Source: Neocallimastix lanati (nom. inval.) | Taxonomy: Eukaryota > Neocallimastigomycota > Neocallimastigomycetes > Neocallimastigales > Neocallimastigaceae | Length of the DNA stretch: 64,000 nt | NCBI GenBank assembly: GCA_016946835.1 | Contig: JACVTC010000070.1 | Span: 402,001-466,000 of the forward strand | Reading direction: 5' to 3' | Part shown: piece after piece, positions 1-10,071 of the stretch | Numbering within the stretch: the first letter of the stretch is position 1 | Layout: every line of letters starts with the position of its first letter | Made by a program: the position numbers and the translations under genes | The notes under the pieces: model-generated | The model's input: only the letters and a program-made list of their open reading frames with translations | Database searches by the model: none | What the model was told of the DNA's origin: nothing

Positions 1-1727
1 TTTTTTGTTACATTTTTACATAAAACATCAATTTTACAAATTTTATTTAATTCATCTAAATTAATATTATTACTATCACTAAATTCATAAATTTCATCAT
101 CATTATCAAACATAAAACTATCATTTACATCACTATCATAATTAATTATACAAAAATATTTTACATCATTAAGTTCTTCTTTTTCACTACAAGTTTTAAT
201 ACGAGTACGACAACCTCTGATCGTAATTTCTTCATCAGAATCCATATCGGAATCAGATTCGAAGGAATACTTACGCTTAAGATTATTCTTTTCCTTTGTT
301 AACGAAAGTTCTTCATATGGTTCCTTTCCTTTAGTAGAAATTTTGTTTAACTTCTTTTTATTCTTATTTTTTCTATTCCTTTTTCCTACGTTGCAATGTC
401 GAGCACAGTATCCTGAATTGAAAGAGATTTTCTTTGAATCATGGTAGTTAATAGGGCAATGTTTTTCAATCCAAGGTAATCCTAAAATGATATCGACATC
501 AGGAATACGGAGGGCATATAATTGGATGACCTCAAAATGGTTCTTGAAACGGAGCATACATTTTTCGGTTATATTTTTGACTGTAGATAAACCATAACCC
601 AAACCAGCAACTTTAAAGGAGTTATCAATATTCATAAGTTTTATATTATTAACTTTTGCAAATTCTGGGTGAATACAATTAATATCAGAACCAGAATCAA
701 TAAGAACTTTCACTTTTACTTCTTTAGAATCATTAGTTTTAATATAGAAGTCAAGGATATTAGTTTTCCCTTTAAAATTCTTATTCTCGAATTCAATAAT
801 TTCCAAAATTTTATGAACATTTTCATTATCATTAATTAATTTAATTCTTCTGACTGAGGAAGAGGGGAGAGAAGTATTAGAAGAGGAGGCTTCATCATTC
901 GGAATTTTATTGATCACCTTGAAATTTTTTAGTTTCTTCTTATTAGGGCAATTGAATTGTAAATGTCCGGCCTTCCCACAAATAAAGCATAAACCTTTTC
1001 TTCTTCTTTCTTCTTCCTTATTTGTTCCGGAATCGTTATAGATACTTTTGTGGGATGGAAAATATCTTGTTGATTTTTGACCCTTCTTGATGCGGTATAG
1101 ATCCACGTCCATGGGGTCATCTTGATTATAGTTTCTTCTATCCGGATGTGTAAGGTAATATTCTCTAATATCATTTCTTTTTGTCAAATTTTCAGTTGTT
1201 ACGGCCTCTCTAAATAGGTTTTCCAAATTTTCTGGGTTTGGATTAACAATAGCAAGTTTTTCTCTCATCTTATAATGGAGACCTTTTATGAACATGTATA
1301 TCTTGGCCGGTTCATTAAAGTCGGAGTATTGACTTATTTTTTGGAACTCGGAGATATACTCAACAACATGTCCATATTTAAACTGGCGTATGTTACATAG
1401 TTTTCCGTTAGCAATAACAGCTTCTACATCAGGGTCTCCGAAATTTCTACGAAGTTCAGCAATAAAATTTCCATAATTTCCTAAGACAGGATTGTTATTC
1501 CTTCTAAGGCATGAAGCCCAATTTAAAGCTTTTCCATTTAAATATGAAATGACAAAATTGACCCTCATAGCATCATTAATAAATCGTTGAAGGTGGGCAT
1601 TAATAACTAGTTCAACTCTTGTCAAGAATCCATCAAGTTCTCTTTTGTTTCCTGAAAATACCGGAGGATCATTTATTATTTTAAGAGGGGGTATTTGTTG
1701 TTGTTGCTGTATTTGATGATCCGCCAT
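1..1727 (-). CDS. Ty3/gypsy retrotransposon gag-protease polyprotein, 3' end beyond window
   Basis: An uninterrupted frame of about 575 codons starts at the ATG at 1727-1725 and leaves the window still open, so RT, RNase H and integrase should lie to the left. The first ~60 residues include a glutamine run. About residues 20-200 have the composition of a retrotransposon gag domain. A CCHC zinc knuckle (CFICGKAGHLQFNC, spacing CX2CX4HX4C) lies near residue 245. A retropepsin core with the catalytic LIDSGSD motif lies near residue 343, and the downstream IILGLPWI is typical of the protease flap/psi-loop end. The order gag, knuckle, protease in one frame is that of Ty3/gypsy elements. Seen: the open frame and motifs. 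Inferred: family and continuation. No frameshift was found here, so this copy may be young. Confidence 0.88.
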   Translation of the reverse strand, partial: MADHQIQQQQQIPPLKIINDPPVFSGNKRELDGFLTRVELVINAHLQRFINDAMRVNFVISYLNGKALNWASCLRRNNNPVLGNYGNFIAELRRNFGDPDVEAVIANGKLCNIRQFKYGHVVEYISEFQKISQYSDFNEPAKIYMFIKGLHYKMREKLAIVNPNPENLENLFREAVTTENLTKRNDIREYYLTHPDRRNYNQDDPMDVDLYRIKKGQKSTRYFPSHKSIYNDSGTNKEEERRRKGLCFICGKAGHLQFNCPNKKKLKNFKVINKIPNDEASSSNTSLPSSSVRRIKLINDNENVHKILEIIEFENKNFKGKTNILDFYIKTNDSKEVKVKVLIDSGSDINCIHPEFAKVNNIKLMNIDNSFKVAGLGYGLSTVKNITEKCMLRFKNHFEVIQLYALRIPDVDIILGLPWIEKHCPINYHDSKKISFNSGYCARHCNVGKRNRKNKNKKKLNKISTKGKEPYEELSLTKEKNNLKRKYSFESDSDMDSDEEITIRGCRTRIKTCSEKEELNDVKYFCIINYDSDVNDSFMFDNDDEIYEFSDSNNINLDELNKICKIDVLCKNVTK

Positions 1728-1847
1728 AATATCGTTAATATTTAAATTTTGAAAAATTAAATTTAATTCCTCCAATTTGAAATATTGAATATCAAGTAAC
1801 TATTAGTTAATTAACGTATGAATTTATTGAATATTCCAAATTTATAA

Positions 1848-2345
1848 TATATAACTTATAATTTATATATCCACCTAATTAAGATTTTATTAGATGTATT
1901 TGTTTATTCACTTGATGAATAGCAAGAACTAGATATCCGTTTATGAATAACTTATTATAATTATTATTATATTTAACGTTGATAAGTCGTTCAGACTCTA
2001 TCCACTTGAAAAGGTGTCGAACGAGTAATCAACTAAATATAGAATAATAAAATAACAAGCTAATTAATCTAAGTACTAATTAAGTACTAATTTTTTTTTT
2101 TTTTTTTTTTCAAAATTTGTAACTTATAATTTATGCATTCACTTAATTCAATTAGGATTTATTAAGTGTATAATTTAATTATTCATTTGATAAACAAGAA
2201 AATCTTTTATTAATTACTTATTATTATTATTATTATTATTATATTTAATGTTGTTAAGTCGTTCAGACTCTATCCATTTAAAAAGGTGTCGAACGAGTAT
2301 ACAACTAAATATAAAATAATAAAAATAATGAAACAATTAATCCAA
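1848..2345. repeat. Diverged tandem duplication in the gypsy leader, each copy with a conserved hairpin
   Basis: Two ~230-bp units (about 1848-2092 and 2121-2345) lie just upstream of the gag start. Their AT-rich parts have drifted, but a ~45-bp GC-richer core is almost unchanged. The core contains an inverted repeat: TCGTTCAGAC (1987-1996; 2259-2268) pairs with GTGTCGAACGA (2014-2024; 2286-2296) with one bulge, and only the loop differs between copies. The position between LTR and gag is where packaging or translation signals of retroelements usually sit; that role is inferred. Confidence 0.6.
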
Positions 2346-2360
2346 ATACAAATTGTATCT

Positions 2361-2440
2361 AAGGTAGCTATCCTGAACAAGGCGGTAGTTATCCAAAAAT
2401 TCAGTTACTTCTTCTAAACACGGCGGTAGTTATCCAAAAA
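2361..2440. repeat. Short direct repeats in the gypsy leader
   Basis: The 19-mer GGCGGTAGTTATCCAAAAA occurs exactly at 2381-2399 and 2422-2440, and a weaker version (AAGGTAGCTATCC) at 2361-2373. In the element's sense strand these read TTTTTGGATAACTACCGCC. This might be a primer-binding site because it contains TGG followed by GC-rich sequence, but being present twice and without a recognised tRNA match it stays unassigned. Confidence 0.45.
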
Positions 2441-3324
2441 CTTGTTATTTGTAATGTGTTTCTTTGATTTATAAGGTATTAGTTATTGTAAAGAGTTCTA
2501 TCAGAAACAGATTACAAATAACAAATTTTATTAAATAACAATTAACTAAACTAAACAATAATTAATTCAATAAACTTTCAACTTATTTACAATAATAATT
2601 AAATTCAATAACAACTCATTTATTATATATTTATTATATAAATATTATTAATACTAATGTTTATATATTTACAATTCAAAACTATTTTTATAAACTATTT
2701 AAACTAATTTTAACTATTTAAAACTATTCCGAAATTAATTTTAAAGTATTTTAAACTAACTAAACTAAATTAACTAAGTTAAATAGAATAACTATTTTAA
2801 ATAAACTAAACTAAATTAACTAACTTAAATAAATTATTTAGATTAAAATTATTATCCAAAATTATTTAAATAATAATTTTTCCTTTATGAAAAGTTTACA
2901 TAAATTTATAATTAATTTTCATATACGTAAATCATAAATTTATGTAATTTAATTACATTAATTAATTATGTAATAATTAATTATAAAGATTTTATTAAAT
3001 CTTTACAATATTTATTTAATTATATATTTTATAAAATAGCTAGGATAATAGTAAATAAACTATTTAATTAATTAATTATTTTAGAATAACTATTAAGTAT
3101 TTAAAGTATTTAATTTAAAAGTATAAAATAAAATGTAAAATATTAAAATAAAATATTCATAAAATAATAATAAAAATATAAATTTATTATAATTATTAAA
3201 ATATAAAATATTAATATAAAATAATAATTATTAAAAATAATTAAAAATATAATAAAATATTTAAAATGAAATAAAATAAAACTTAATTCATTTATAAATT
3301 ATTTACATAACATAAAATTTATGT
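2441..3324. other. AT-rich spacer, probably LTR/leader of the gypsy element
   Basis: No gene is visible. The stretch holds repeated ACTAAACTAAATTAACTAA-type blocks (2540-2600 and 2755-2830). The 5' LTR of the gypsy element should be here, but its limits cannot be fixed because the partner LTR lies outside the window. Confidence 0.4.
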
Positions 3325-3440
3325 GAATGTGAAGCATTTCGACATAATTTATGTATAATCATCATAAAATTTTGTACAATGTGTATAATATATGTAATAC
3401 GCCACTATTTTCAACGTATATTTTTATTTATTGTTTTTTA

Positions 3441-3545
3441 GCATTAAAAAAATAAAATAAAAACAAAAAAAAAGAATAAATAAAAGAATAAATGTATTTT
3501 AGCATTAAAAAAATAAAATAAAAACAAAAAAAGAATAAATAAGTT
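3441..3545. repeat. Subterminal tandem repeat of the MULE
   Basis: Two copies of a ~55-bp unit starting TTTTAGCATTAAAAAAATAA. A related TTAAACATTGAAAAATAAAA unit is arrayed in the second MULE at 62065-62470, so this is a family feature of the subterminal region. Confidence 0.55.
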
Positions 3546-3697
3546 TTCTGTTGAGAATTTTATTTTATTTTTATTTTTTTTTAATTTTATTTTATTATTA
3601 TATTTTATTATTAAATATTTTAATAATAAAACCTTTCCATTTTATTTTATCCAAATAAAATAAATAAAATTATATATTTTTTATTAAATTAATAATT

Positions 3698-4420
3698 TCA
3701 ATATTGAATATAACATTTATATAAATAAGTCTTATTAAAATATTCCAAAAAATTTAAAAAATTGAAATAATTATATATTTGACATATAATTTTAATATAA
3801 TTATAAATATCAAATATATATTCAGGATTTATAAAAGGAAAATTTGTAATAGCTTTATATAACACATAAATTTTATGATTATTTTCAACTTCATTATAAC
3901 ATAATTTATTTTTTTGAACTTCAAACGATCTTTTATAATGCCATACACAATATTTAATAGTAATATTATGAAATATTTTAATGGAAGCATTGAATATACT
4001 TTTTTCAAAATCAGAATGCAAAATTTTTGGTATAACTATAATATTATTATTATAATTACTTATAATATTATTATTATAATTACTTTCATTCTTTTTTAAT
4101 TCTTCAAATAACAATTCATAGGTTGCTAGTTCTTTATTATTTAATATAGATAGTGATGTAGTATAAAAACTATTTATTTCTGGAGCAAATACTCTTGTTA
4201 TAAACACTTGATAACCAAATATTGGAGCAATATAAAATGTACCATCAGCAAACATATCTTCGTTGTATTTTATAGACAATTCTGTTTGGAATGGGGAATG
4301 ATGATTAAAAAATTATAATATTAGAATTTTTGTATATCATAAAATTTTCATCTCTTTCGTTTATATAATATTCAGATTTATCTGGAATTTCATTAAATTT
4401 TGATATATCAGGAGGTAGTT
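3698..4420 (-). pseudogene. Broken MULE transposase (central DDE region)
   Basis: Reading leftwards from 4420, a frame with PPDISKFNEIPDKSEYY and ENFMIYKN ends at a stop in the phrase IIIF*, followed by a short gap or frameshift, then 193 open codons (4279-3698). That part carries FADGTFYIAP, which has the first catalytic Asp of the MULE domain; HSDFEKSI, with the second Asp; and CVWHYKR, the C-x-x-H region typical of the family. The third acidic residue lies beyond the point where similarity stops, at about 3698. The same phrases occur in the same order in the relic at 62680-64000, which confirms the reading. The N-terminal zinc-finger part is missing here, so the copy cannot encode a working transposase. 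Confidence 0.8.
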
Positions 4421-4520
4421 GTTTTTTAATATTTTTTATTTATTTTTATTTATTTTTTATTTACTTTATTATATATATATATATATTTTTTTTACTGTAA
4501 ATGTTTTTAAAATTAAAAAA

Positions 4521-4592
4521 AATAAAAATAAAAATAAAAATAAAAATAAAAATAAAAATAAAAATAAAAATAAAAATAAAAATAAAAATAAA
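4521..4592. repeat. (AAAAAT)n microsatellite
   Basis: About twelve copies of the hexamer AAAAAT, inside the MULE between the transposase relic and the nested element. Confidence 0.9.
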
Positions 4593-4668
4593 TTTAACCC
4601 TATTCCTATTCATTTATTTTTACAAGCCACATTGTAATACATGAATAAATGATCAAACATAAATTATG

Positions 4669-5491
4669 GGGGAGGAGCATTTCGCAAAATTTCATTTCGG
4701 AAAAGTTTCATTTCGCAAAATTTTTAATAAATAAATAAATTAATAATAAAATAAATAAATAAAATATATAATTTAAATAAAAAACTAAATAAATAAAAAT
4801 AAATATATAATACTATAATAAATAAATAAATTTTAAAATTAAATTTTTAAAAAAAAATATATATATGGACATATATATAATAAATATACATTATATAATA
4901 ATAAATATTCATTAGAATTAACGCTTTAAAAAAATAAAATATTTTATCATATGTTTTAAACGTTTTATAATTTTTTAAAATATATATAAGAATTTTATAT
5001 ATATAAAAAAAATAAGTATTAATAATTTAAAAGATGTAAAGGATAATAATTTAAAATATAATTGTTAAATTTAAAAATAATTATTAAAAAAAATATTAAA
5101 AAATAATATATAAATAATTAATTGATCATTTTACACCTTTTAAGTCCTTCCGCAGTATTTTAAAAATATTAAATTGCTAATAAATTTTTTTAATAAAAGA
5201 AATATTTATAAATAATTCAGTAAAAAAAAAAAAAAAAAAAAAAAGATGAGGACATCATAAAAAAGGGAGTTAAAAGTAGCACAAAAATTAGGATGATTTT
5301 AGGTGATATCTATTTTTTTATTTTATATTTTATATTTTATATTTTTATTTTATATTTTTTATATTTTTTTTTTTTTTTTATTTTTTATTTTATATTTTAT
5401 ATTTTTTATTTTTTATATTTTATATTTTTTTTATTTTTTTTTTTATTTTTTATTTTATATTTTTTATTTTTATTTTTTAATTTTTATTTTA

Positions 5492-5523
<32 letters not shown>

Positions 5524-5837
5524 TTTTTTGTTTTTATTTTATACTTTATATTTTATATTTTATATTTTTTTTATATTTTATACTTTATATTTTATATTTT
5601 TTTATTTTATATTTTTATATTTTATATTTTTATATTTTATATTTTATATTTTTTTTTTATATTTTATATTTTATATTTTATATTTTTATATTTTATATTT
5701 TATATTTTTTTTTTTATATTTTATATTTTATATTTTATATTTTATATTTTTTTTTTTATTTTATATTTTTTATTTTATATTTTTTATTTTATATTTTTTA
5801 TTTTATATTTTATAATTCTTTTTTTTTTTATTTTTTT

Positions 5838-5868
<31 letters not shown>

Positions 5869-6014
5869 TATTATTTATTTATCTATTTATTAAAATTTTG
5901 CGAAATGAAACTTTTCCGAAATGAAATTTTTGCGAAATGAACTTTTGCGAAATGACACAAAAAATTTTGCGAAATGAAACTTTTCCGAAATGAATTTTTG
6001 CGAAATGACACACT
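4669..6014. mobile_element. Non-autonomous TIR element (MITE-like) nested in the MULE, 11-bp TSD
   Basis: An exact 11-bp direct repeat CATAAATTATG flanks it (4658-4668 and 6015-6025). Left end: GGGGAGGAGCATTTCGCAAA followed by a CATTTCGGAAAAGTTTCATT block. The right end, read inward on the other strand, starts AGTGTGTCATTTCGC and repeats the same blocks, one more time than the left because of an internal ~58-bp duplication (5891-6014). The TIRs total ~100 bp including the AAATAAATAA tails. The interior is low-complexity T/A sequence with no transposase, so it must have been moved in trans. TSD length and terminus style suggest MULE machinery. Confidence 0.82.
5310..5875. repeat. Low-complexity TATTTTATATTTTTT tract
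   Basis: About 560 bp composed almost only of TTTTA/TATTTT blocks, including an (AT)n run near 5490-5512. It forms the core of the nested element. The long frames across it encode only Phe, Ile, Leu and Tyr and are not genes. Confidence 0.85.
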
Positions 6015-6043
6015 CATAAATTATGTCGATATGCAATACTCCC

Positions 6044-7300
6044 AATTTATGTTATAAATTTTATGTTTACATTAATTTTATGTATTTTATAGAATTTATG
6101 TTGTTACATAAATTTATCTTATATCACGTTATTTTTAGATCATTTTACAAATCATGTGATAATTAATCAAGTGATTAATTAATTTATTTTTATGTAATTA
6201 TTAATAAAATAATTTATTAATAATTAAGGTTTTTATTTCCATTTCATATCATAAATATTTTTAACAAAACTTTATTTATTATTATTTTAATTTTTGTTAA
6301 TTAAAATTTTTATAAAAATAATAAATAAAGTTAAAAAAAAACTTTTATCCTTAATTATTATAGTTTATAAATATATTATATATATTTATTATAAATAAAT
6401 TTAGTATTTAAAAAGTATATTATAAATATATTATTTATTTTTCAATTAAATAATTTTGTCCAAATTTTTTAATTGTTTTCTAATTAATTTATATTGGTTT
6501 TATGTAACTTTATATAATATATAATAAATTTTGTTGAAAAAATATTATATAAAGTTACATAAAACCCAATATAAAGATTTTATTATATATTAATATTATT
6601 TATTTTTCAATTAAATAGTTTTGTCTAAAAATTTTAATTGTTTTCTAATTAATTTATTATATATTTAAGTTGAAAAAATATTATATCCCAATATAATGAT
6701 TTTATTATAAGTACATTATATATTTAATTAAATTTTTTATTTAGAATAAATTAATTTTTTTGTATTATATTGAAGGGTAATAATAAAAAAAAAACAGGAA
6801 GTTTAGTATTCAAAAATATTATCAGGAAGGTTTTGTTTTTTATATAAAAATTTACAAAAAATAATTAATTATATATTGTAAATTATATTTGTTTCAAATT
6901 TTTAATCAGCTTAATTATTCTTATATTTTATTATACACTTATATATTTGTATTTAATTCTGAATTTAAATATTACTTAGTTATTAATAAAATTTTATTAA
7001 ATTTATTATATATAACATATTAAAAGAATTAATAATAATTTTTTTAAAAGAATTAATAATTTTTATAAAAGAATTAATAAAATTTTTATTATAATAATAA
7101 AAATAATAATAAAAAAAAATTTTTCGATTTATTTATAAATATTTAAATGAAAATATAAATTTAAATATTTAATATTATGAAAATTTAATGTTTCACAAAT
7201 TGAACATTCAAATGACATTTAAATTCCATATATATTAAGAGTAACAAATTTTTATATATACAATATATTATTTTAAATTAAATTTATAGAAATAATAAAG
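6044..7300. other. AT-rich spacer with a 30-bp inverted repeat (6491-6572)
   Basis: No gene is seen. One arm at 6491-6520 (ATATTGGTTTTATGTAACTT onward) pairs with 6542-6572 over 30 bp with a single extra base and a 21-nt loop. The segments 6437-6600 and 6601-6725 are also imperfect direct repeats of each other, one lacking most of the hairpin. A small hairpin MITE or a slipped duplication would explain this. Confidence 0.5.
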
Positions 7301-7400
7301 CTCATAATATAGAATTAAATGGAAAATTAAATTAAAAGCATATATTATCAATAATTATATTACGAATAGTTCTTTAGAGTGGATGATGACATACTCTGAA

Positions 7401-7408
7401 TATAAATA
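7401..7408 (+). promoter_or_regulatory. TATA-like box of the left sugar-porter gene
   Basis: TATAAATA, 116 bp before the start codon, in a short mixed-composition stretch (7370-7435) that stands out from the AT background and is kept unchanged in the second copy. Its function is inferred from position only. Confidence 0.4.
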
Positions 7409-7516
7409 CAGTAAAATTTTTCCAAAATGGATTTAAATCTTCAAAATAATTTAAGTTAAAAAAAAAATAATAAATTAAAAAAAAAAAAAAAACTCTAATT
7501 TAAGTTTAAAAAAAAA

Positions 7517-9034
7517 ATGAACAAGTTTCAATTTTTAGTCGCACTTACTGCCTCATTTGGTGGTCTTCTTTTCGGTTACGAAGTTGGTGTCATGAACGTC
7601 GTCCTTGTTATGGACGCTTTCCGTATCTTCTTCAAGTTCCACAGCTGGAATGGTAATGCTCTTGATGAAAATGGTAAGGAAACTACTGATAAGGCTAAGA
7701 TGATGTACCGTAAGTTAGAAGAAGCTGGTAACAAGGCTACTCTTGAAGGTATTATTACCTCCAGTTTCGTCCTTGGTGCCCTCTGTGGTGCTCTTATGGC
7801 TACTTACCTTGGTGAAAAGTACGGTCGTCAAAGAACCATTATGATTGGTGCCTGTATCTTCACTTGTGGTGCTGTCATTCAAGGTCTTTCTGCTCGTTCT
7901 TGGGTTATGATTGCCATTGGTCGTCTTATTACTGGTCTTTCCATTGGTTGTAATGGTGTCCTTTGTCCAACTTACATTTCTGAAGTTGCACCAGCCAAGA
8001 TTAGAGGTACTCTTTCTTCCTGCTACCAACTTATGACTACTTTCGGTATTATTGTTGCTGCCATCATTAACTCCATTGTCTGGTACTACACTAACTCTAG
8101 TCCAGCTGGTTTAGGTGTAACTAGATCTGATATCTGGGCTGAAGTTGCCAACTTCGAATGGAGATTTGCTCTTTTATTCCAAGTTGTTCCAGGTCTTGGT
8201 CTTGCCATTCTTATGAGTTTCCTTCCAAAGTCACCACGTTGGTTATGTTCTAAGGACCGTGATGAAGAAGCTGTTGAAGTTTTAGCCAAGCTTAACGCTA
8301 CCTCTACCTCTGACGAACTTGTCCAAAGTGAACTTAAGGCTATTCAAGAAGATGTTGCTGCTACTCGTGCTGCTGGATCCTCATCCTTTGGTGAACTTTT
8401 CTCACCAGTTATTCGTCGTCGTACCTTCATTACCTTCTTAATGCAACTTTTCCAACAATGGACTGGTATTAACGTTATTATGTACTACCAATCTCAAATT
8501 TACGATGAAATTGGTTTTTCTAAGTTCATGTCTACTGTTGTTCTTCCAATTATCAACAACTTTGTCAACTTCGTTTCTACCTTCCCAGGTATGTGGGGTA
8601 TTGAAAGATTAGGTCGTAAGACTTTATTAGTTGTTGGATCTCTTATGATGATGGTCTTCCACGTTTCCACTTGGGCTTGCTCAACTCAAACTAACAATGG
8701 TAAAGTCTGGCAATACCTTGCTGTCGCCTCTGTCTTCTTATTTGTCTTCTCCTTCGCCTGGACCTGGGGTCCAGTCCCATGGGTCTACCAAGCTGAAGTT
8801 TTCCCACTCCGTGTCAGAGTCAAGGGTTCAGCTGTTGGTACCGTCTCTAACTTCCTTAACAACTGGATTATTGCTTTCGTCGGTCCAGCTCTTATGAAGG
8901 CCTGGTCTACCAAGACTTTCCTTCTTTTCGCTGCTGCTTGTCTCCTTGCCTGGGTTTACTCTCAATTCTACGTTATTGAATGTAAGGGTCTTAGTATTGA
9001 TGAAATGGATGCTAAGATGGCTGGTAAGGCTTAA
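7517..9034 (+). CDS. MFS sugar porter (hexose transporter), copy 1
   Basis: A 505-residue membrane protein of the sugar porter branch of the major facilitator superfamily, expected to carry hexose or a related sugar across the plasma membrane. Visible family signatures: the N-terminal helix with FGGLLFGYEVGVMN, GEKYGRQRTIM after helix 2, GRLITGLSIGCNGVLCPTYI with following SEVAPAKIRGTL, PKSPRWL at the start of the central loop, QQWTGINVIMYYQSQIY in helix 7, and PVPWVYQAEVFPLRVRVKGS in the second half. The usual C-terminal PETKG appears as IECKGLSIDEMD. Twelve helices fit the length. Codon use is strongly biased (GGT, AAG, GTC, AAC), as for highly expressed genes, in contrast to the DHA2 exporter at 45056. 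No introns. The ATG follows an A-run and is the only sensible start. The exact substrate cannot be read from sequence. Confidence 0.93.
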   Translation: MNKFQFLVALTASFGGLLFGYEVGVMNVVLVMDAFRIFFKFHSWNGNALDENGKETTDKAKMMYRKLEEAGNKATLEGIITSSFVLGALCGALMATYLGEKYGRQRTIMIGACIFTCGAVIQGLSARSWVMIAIGRLITGLSIGCNGVLCPTYISEVAPAKIRGTLSSCYQLMTTFGIIVAAIINSIVWYYTNSSPAGLGVTRSDIWAEVANFEWRFALLFQVVPGLGLAILMSFLPKSPRWLCSKDRDEEAVEVLAKLNATSTSDELVQSELKAIQEDVAATRAAGSSSFGELFSPVIRRRTFITFLMQLFQQWTGINVIMYYQSQIYDEIGFSKFMSTVVLPIINNFVNFVSTFPGMWGIERLGRKTLLVVGSLMMMVFHVSTWACSTQTNNGKVWQYLAVASVFLFVFSFAWTWGPVPWVYQAEVFPLRVRVKGSAVGTVSNFLNNWIIAFVGPALMKAWSTKTFLLFAAACLLAWVYSQFYVIECKGLSIDEMDAKMAGKA

Positions 9035-9038
9035 GTGT

Positions 9039-9044
9039 AATAAA
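9039..9044 (+). terminator. Probable poly(A) signal of the left sugar-porter gene
   Basis: AATAAA starts five bases after the stop codon; further AATAAA motifs follow within 60 bp. The same arrangement is present downstream of the right copy. Confidence 0.4.
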
Positions 9045-9561
9045 TTTAGAGAAGTAGAAGTTCCCACGAAAATAAATGAGATCAATAAAATTATTATTAT
9101 AAAATAGAATAAACTATTCTTATTTTAATAATAGTGAAAGAATAAAAATTGAATTAGATTAATTTTATAATTTTTATATTTGCTATTATTATAGTGAAAT
9201 TTTTAAAAATATATAAAATAATCAGTTTAAAATTTGAATTAATAAATAAATTTAAAAATCAAAATCAAAAATAATATAATATAGTAAAATAAAATAAATT
9301 TAAAATAAAATAAATTCAAAATAAAATAAATTTAAAAGAAAATAAATTAAAACAAAAGAAAATGAAATAAAATAACAAATAGAAAAAAATCAAAAATAAG
9401 AACAAAAAATAAACATAAAATAAGAATAATAAAAATAAAATTTAATATAAAAAATAAATTAAAAAAAAATTACGATTTTTTGAATTTTTATTATTTTGTT
9501 TAATAAAGATTTTTATGGATTTATGTGTTTTATTATTGTATATAAAGTATAATTTTTTTTT

Positions 9562-9726
9562 ATTATAAAAGTTAAATAAAGATGAAACAAGTTTGCTGTT
9601 ATTAAAAAAAATTATAAAAGTTAATTTTTTATATATTTACTTTTAATTAATTTTATGCCATTAATTTATTAAATTTAAAAAGCAGTAGTGTTGATAGCGA
9701 AAGTGATAACGTTAATACAGATAGAG

Positions 9727-9762
<36 letters not shown>

Positions 9763-10050
9763 GTAATAATAGTAATAGTAATAATAGAAATTGTAATAAT
9801 ATTATAAAAGTTAAATAAAGATGAAACAAGTTTGCTGTTATTAAAAAAAAATTATAAAAGTTAATTTTTTATATATTTACTTTTAATCAATTTTATGCCA
9901 TTAATTTATTAAATTTAAAAAGCAGTAGTGTTGATAGCGAAAGTGATAATGTTAATACAATTAGAGATAATAATAATAATAATAATAATAGTAATAATAA
10001 TAATAGTAATAGTAATAGTAATAATAGTTATAGTAATATTAGTAATAGTA
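9562..10050. repeat. ~240-bp tandem unit (two copies) at the inner end of the left arm
   Basis: Units at 9562-9800 and 9801-10050 each begin ATTATAAAAGTTAAATAAAG, continue with GATGAAACAAGTTTGCTGTT plus an A-run, then a GC-richer island containing AGCAGTAGTGTTGATAGCGA, and end in a (TAATAG/AAT)n tract. The GATGAAACAAGTTTGCTGT+A-run part is identical to the 3' tail of the LINE fragment at 15004-15590, so the unit seems built on a LINE tail. Further copies are in the right arm (17413-17656, and one split by a LINE at 17322-17412 plus 15656-15822). Confidence 0.75.
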
Positions 10051-10071
10051 TTATTAGTCCCCAATGAAGTG

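Larger units (their letters stand above)
3325..6043 (-). mobile_element. MULE (Mutator-like) DNA transposon with TIRs and 9-bp TSD, carrying a nested insertion
   Basis: The ends are inverted repeats. From 3325 inward the left end reads GAATGTGAAGCATTTCGACA; from 6043 inward on the other strand the right end reads GGGAGTATTGCATATCGACA. Both then continue with the same TAATTTATG, and similarity goes on for about 65 bp once the nested element is removed. The element is flanked by an exact 9-bp direct repeat AATTTATGT (3316-3324 and 6044-6052), the duplication size typical of Mutator-like elements. It contains the transposase relic at 3698-4420 and was later split by the element at 4669-6014. Boundaries are read directly; assignment to MULE rests on duplication size and transposase motifs. 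Confidence 0.82.
7301..10050. repeat. Left arm of a large inverted duplication (partner 15629-19918)
   Basis: From 7301 the sequence matches, base for base where compared, the reverse complement of the segment ending at 19918: 216 bp upstream of the gene, the complete sugar-porter gene, its 3' flank and the ~240-bp units at its inner end. Similarity stops abruptly at 7301/19918. The coding part shows no difference between copies; a few substitutions appear only in the inner tandem units. Confidence 0.9.

Noticed and set aside
2381-2440. tRNA primer-binding site of the gypsy element
   Set aside because: Contains TGG plus GC-rich bases but is present twice, is not adjacent to a defined LTR end and fits no tRNA 3' end known to me.
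3441-3545. CRISPR-like spacing of repeats (also 62065-62470 and 43971-44067)
   Set aside because: Repeats are AT-rich tandem units without unique spacers, in a eukaryotic context beside transposons.
3914-4099. 61-codon plus-strand frame in the first MULE
   Set aside because: Opposite strand of the transposase relic.
5293-5940. Frames of 170 and 215 codons rich in Phe, Ile, Leu, Tyr
   Set aside because: They translate the TATTTT low-complexity core of the nested element; no protein-like composition.
7715-9085. Frames of 66-104 codons opposite to or overlapping the sugar-porter gene, and the same set at 18134-19504
   Set aside because: They mirror the codon bias of the real gene, have no domain character, and appear twice only because the gene is duplicated.
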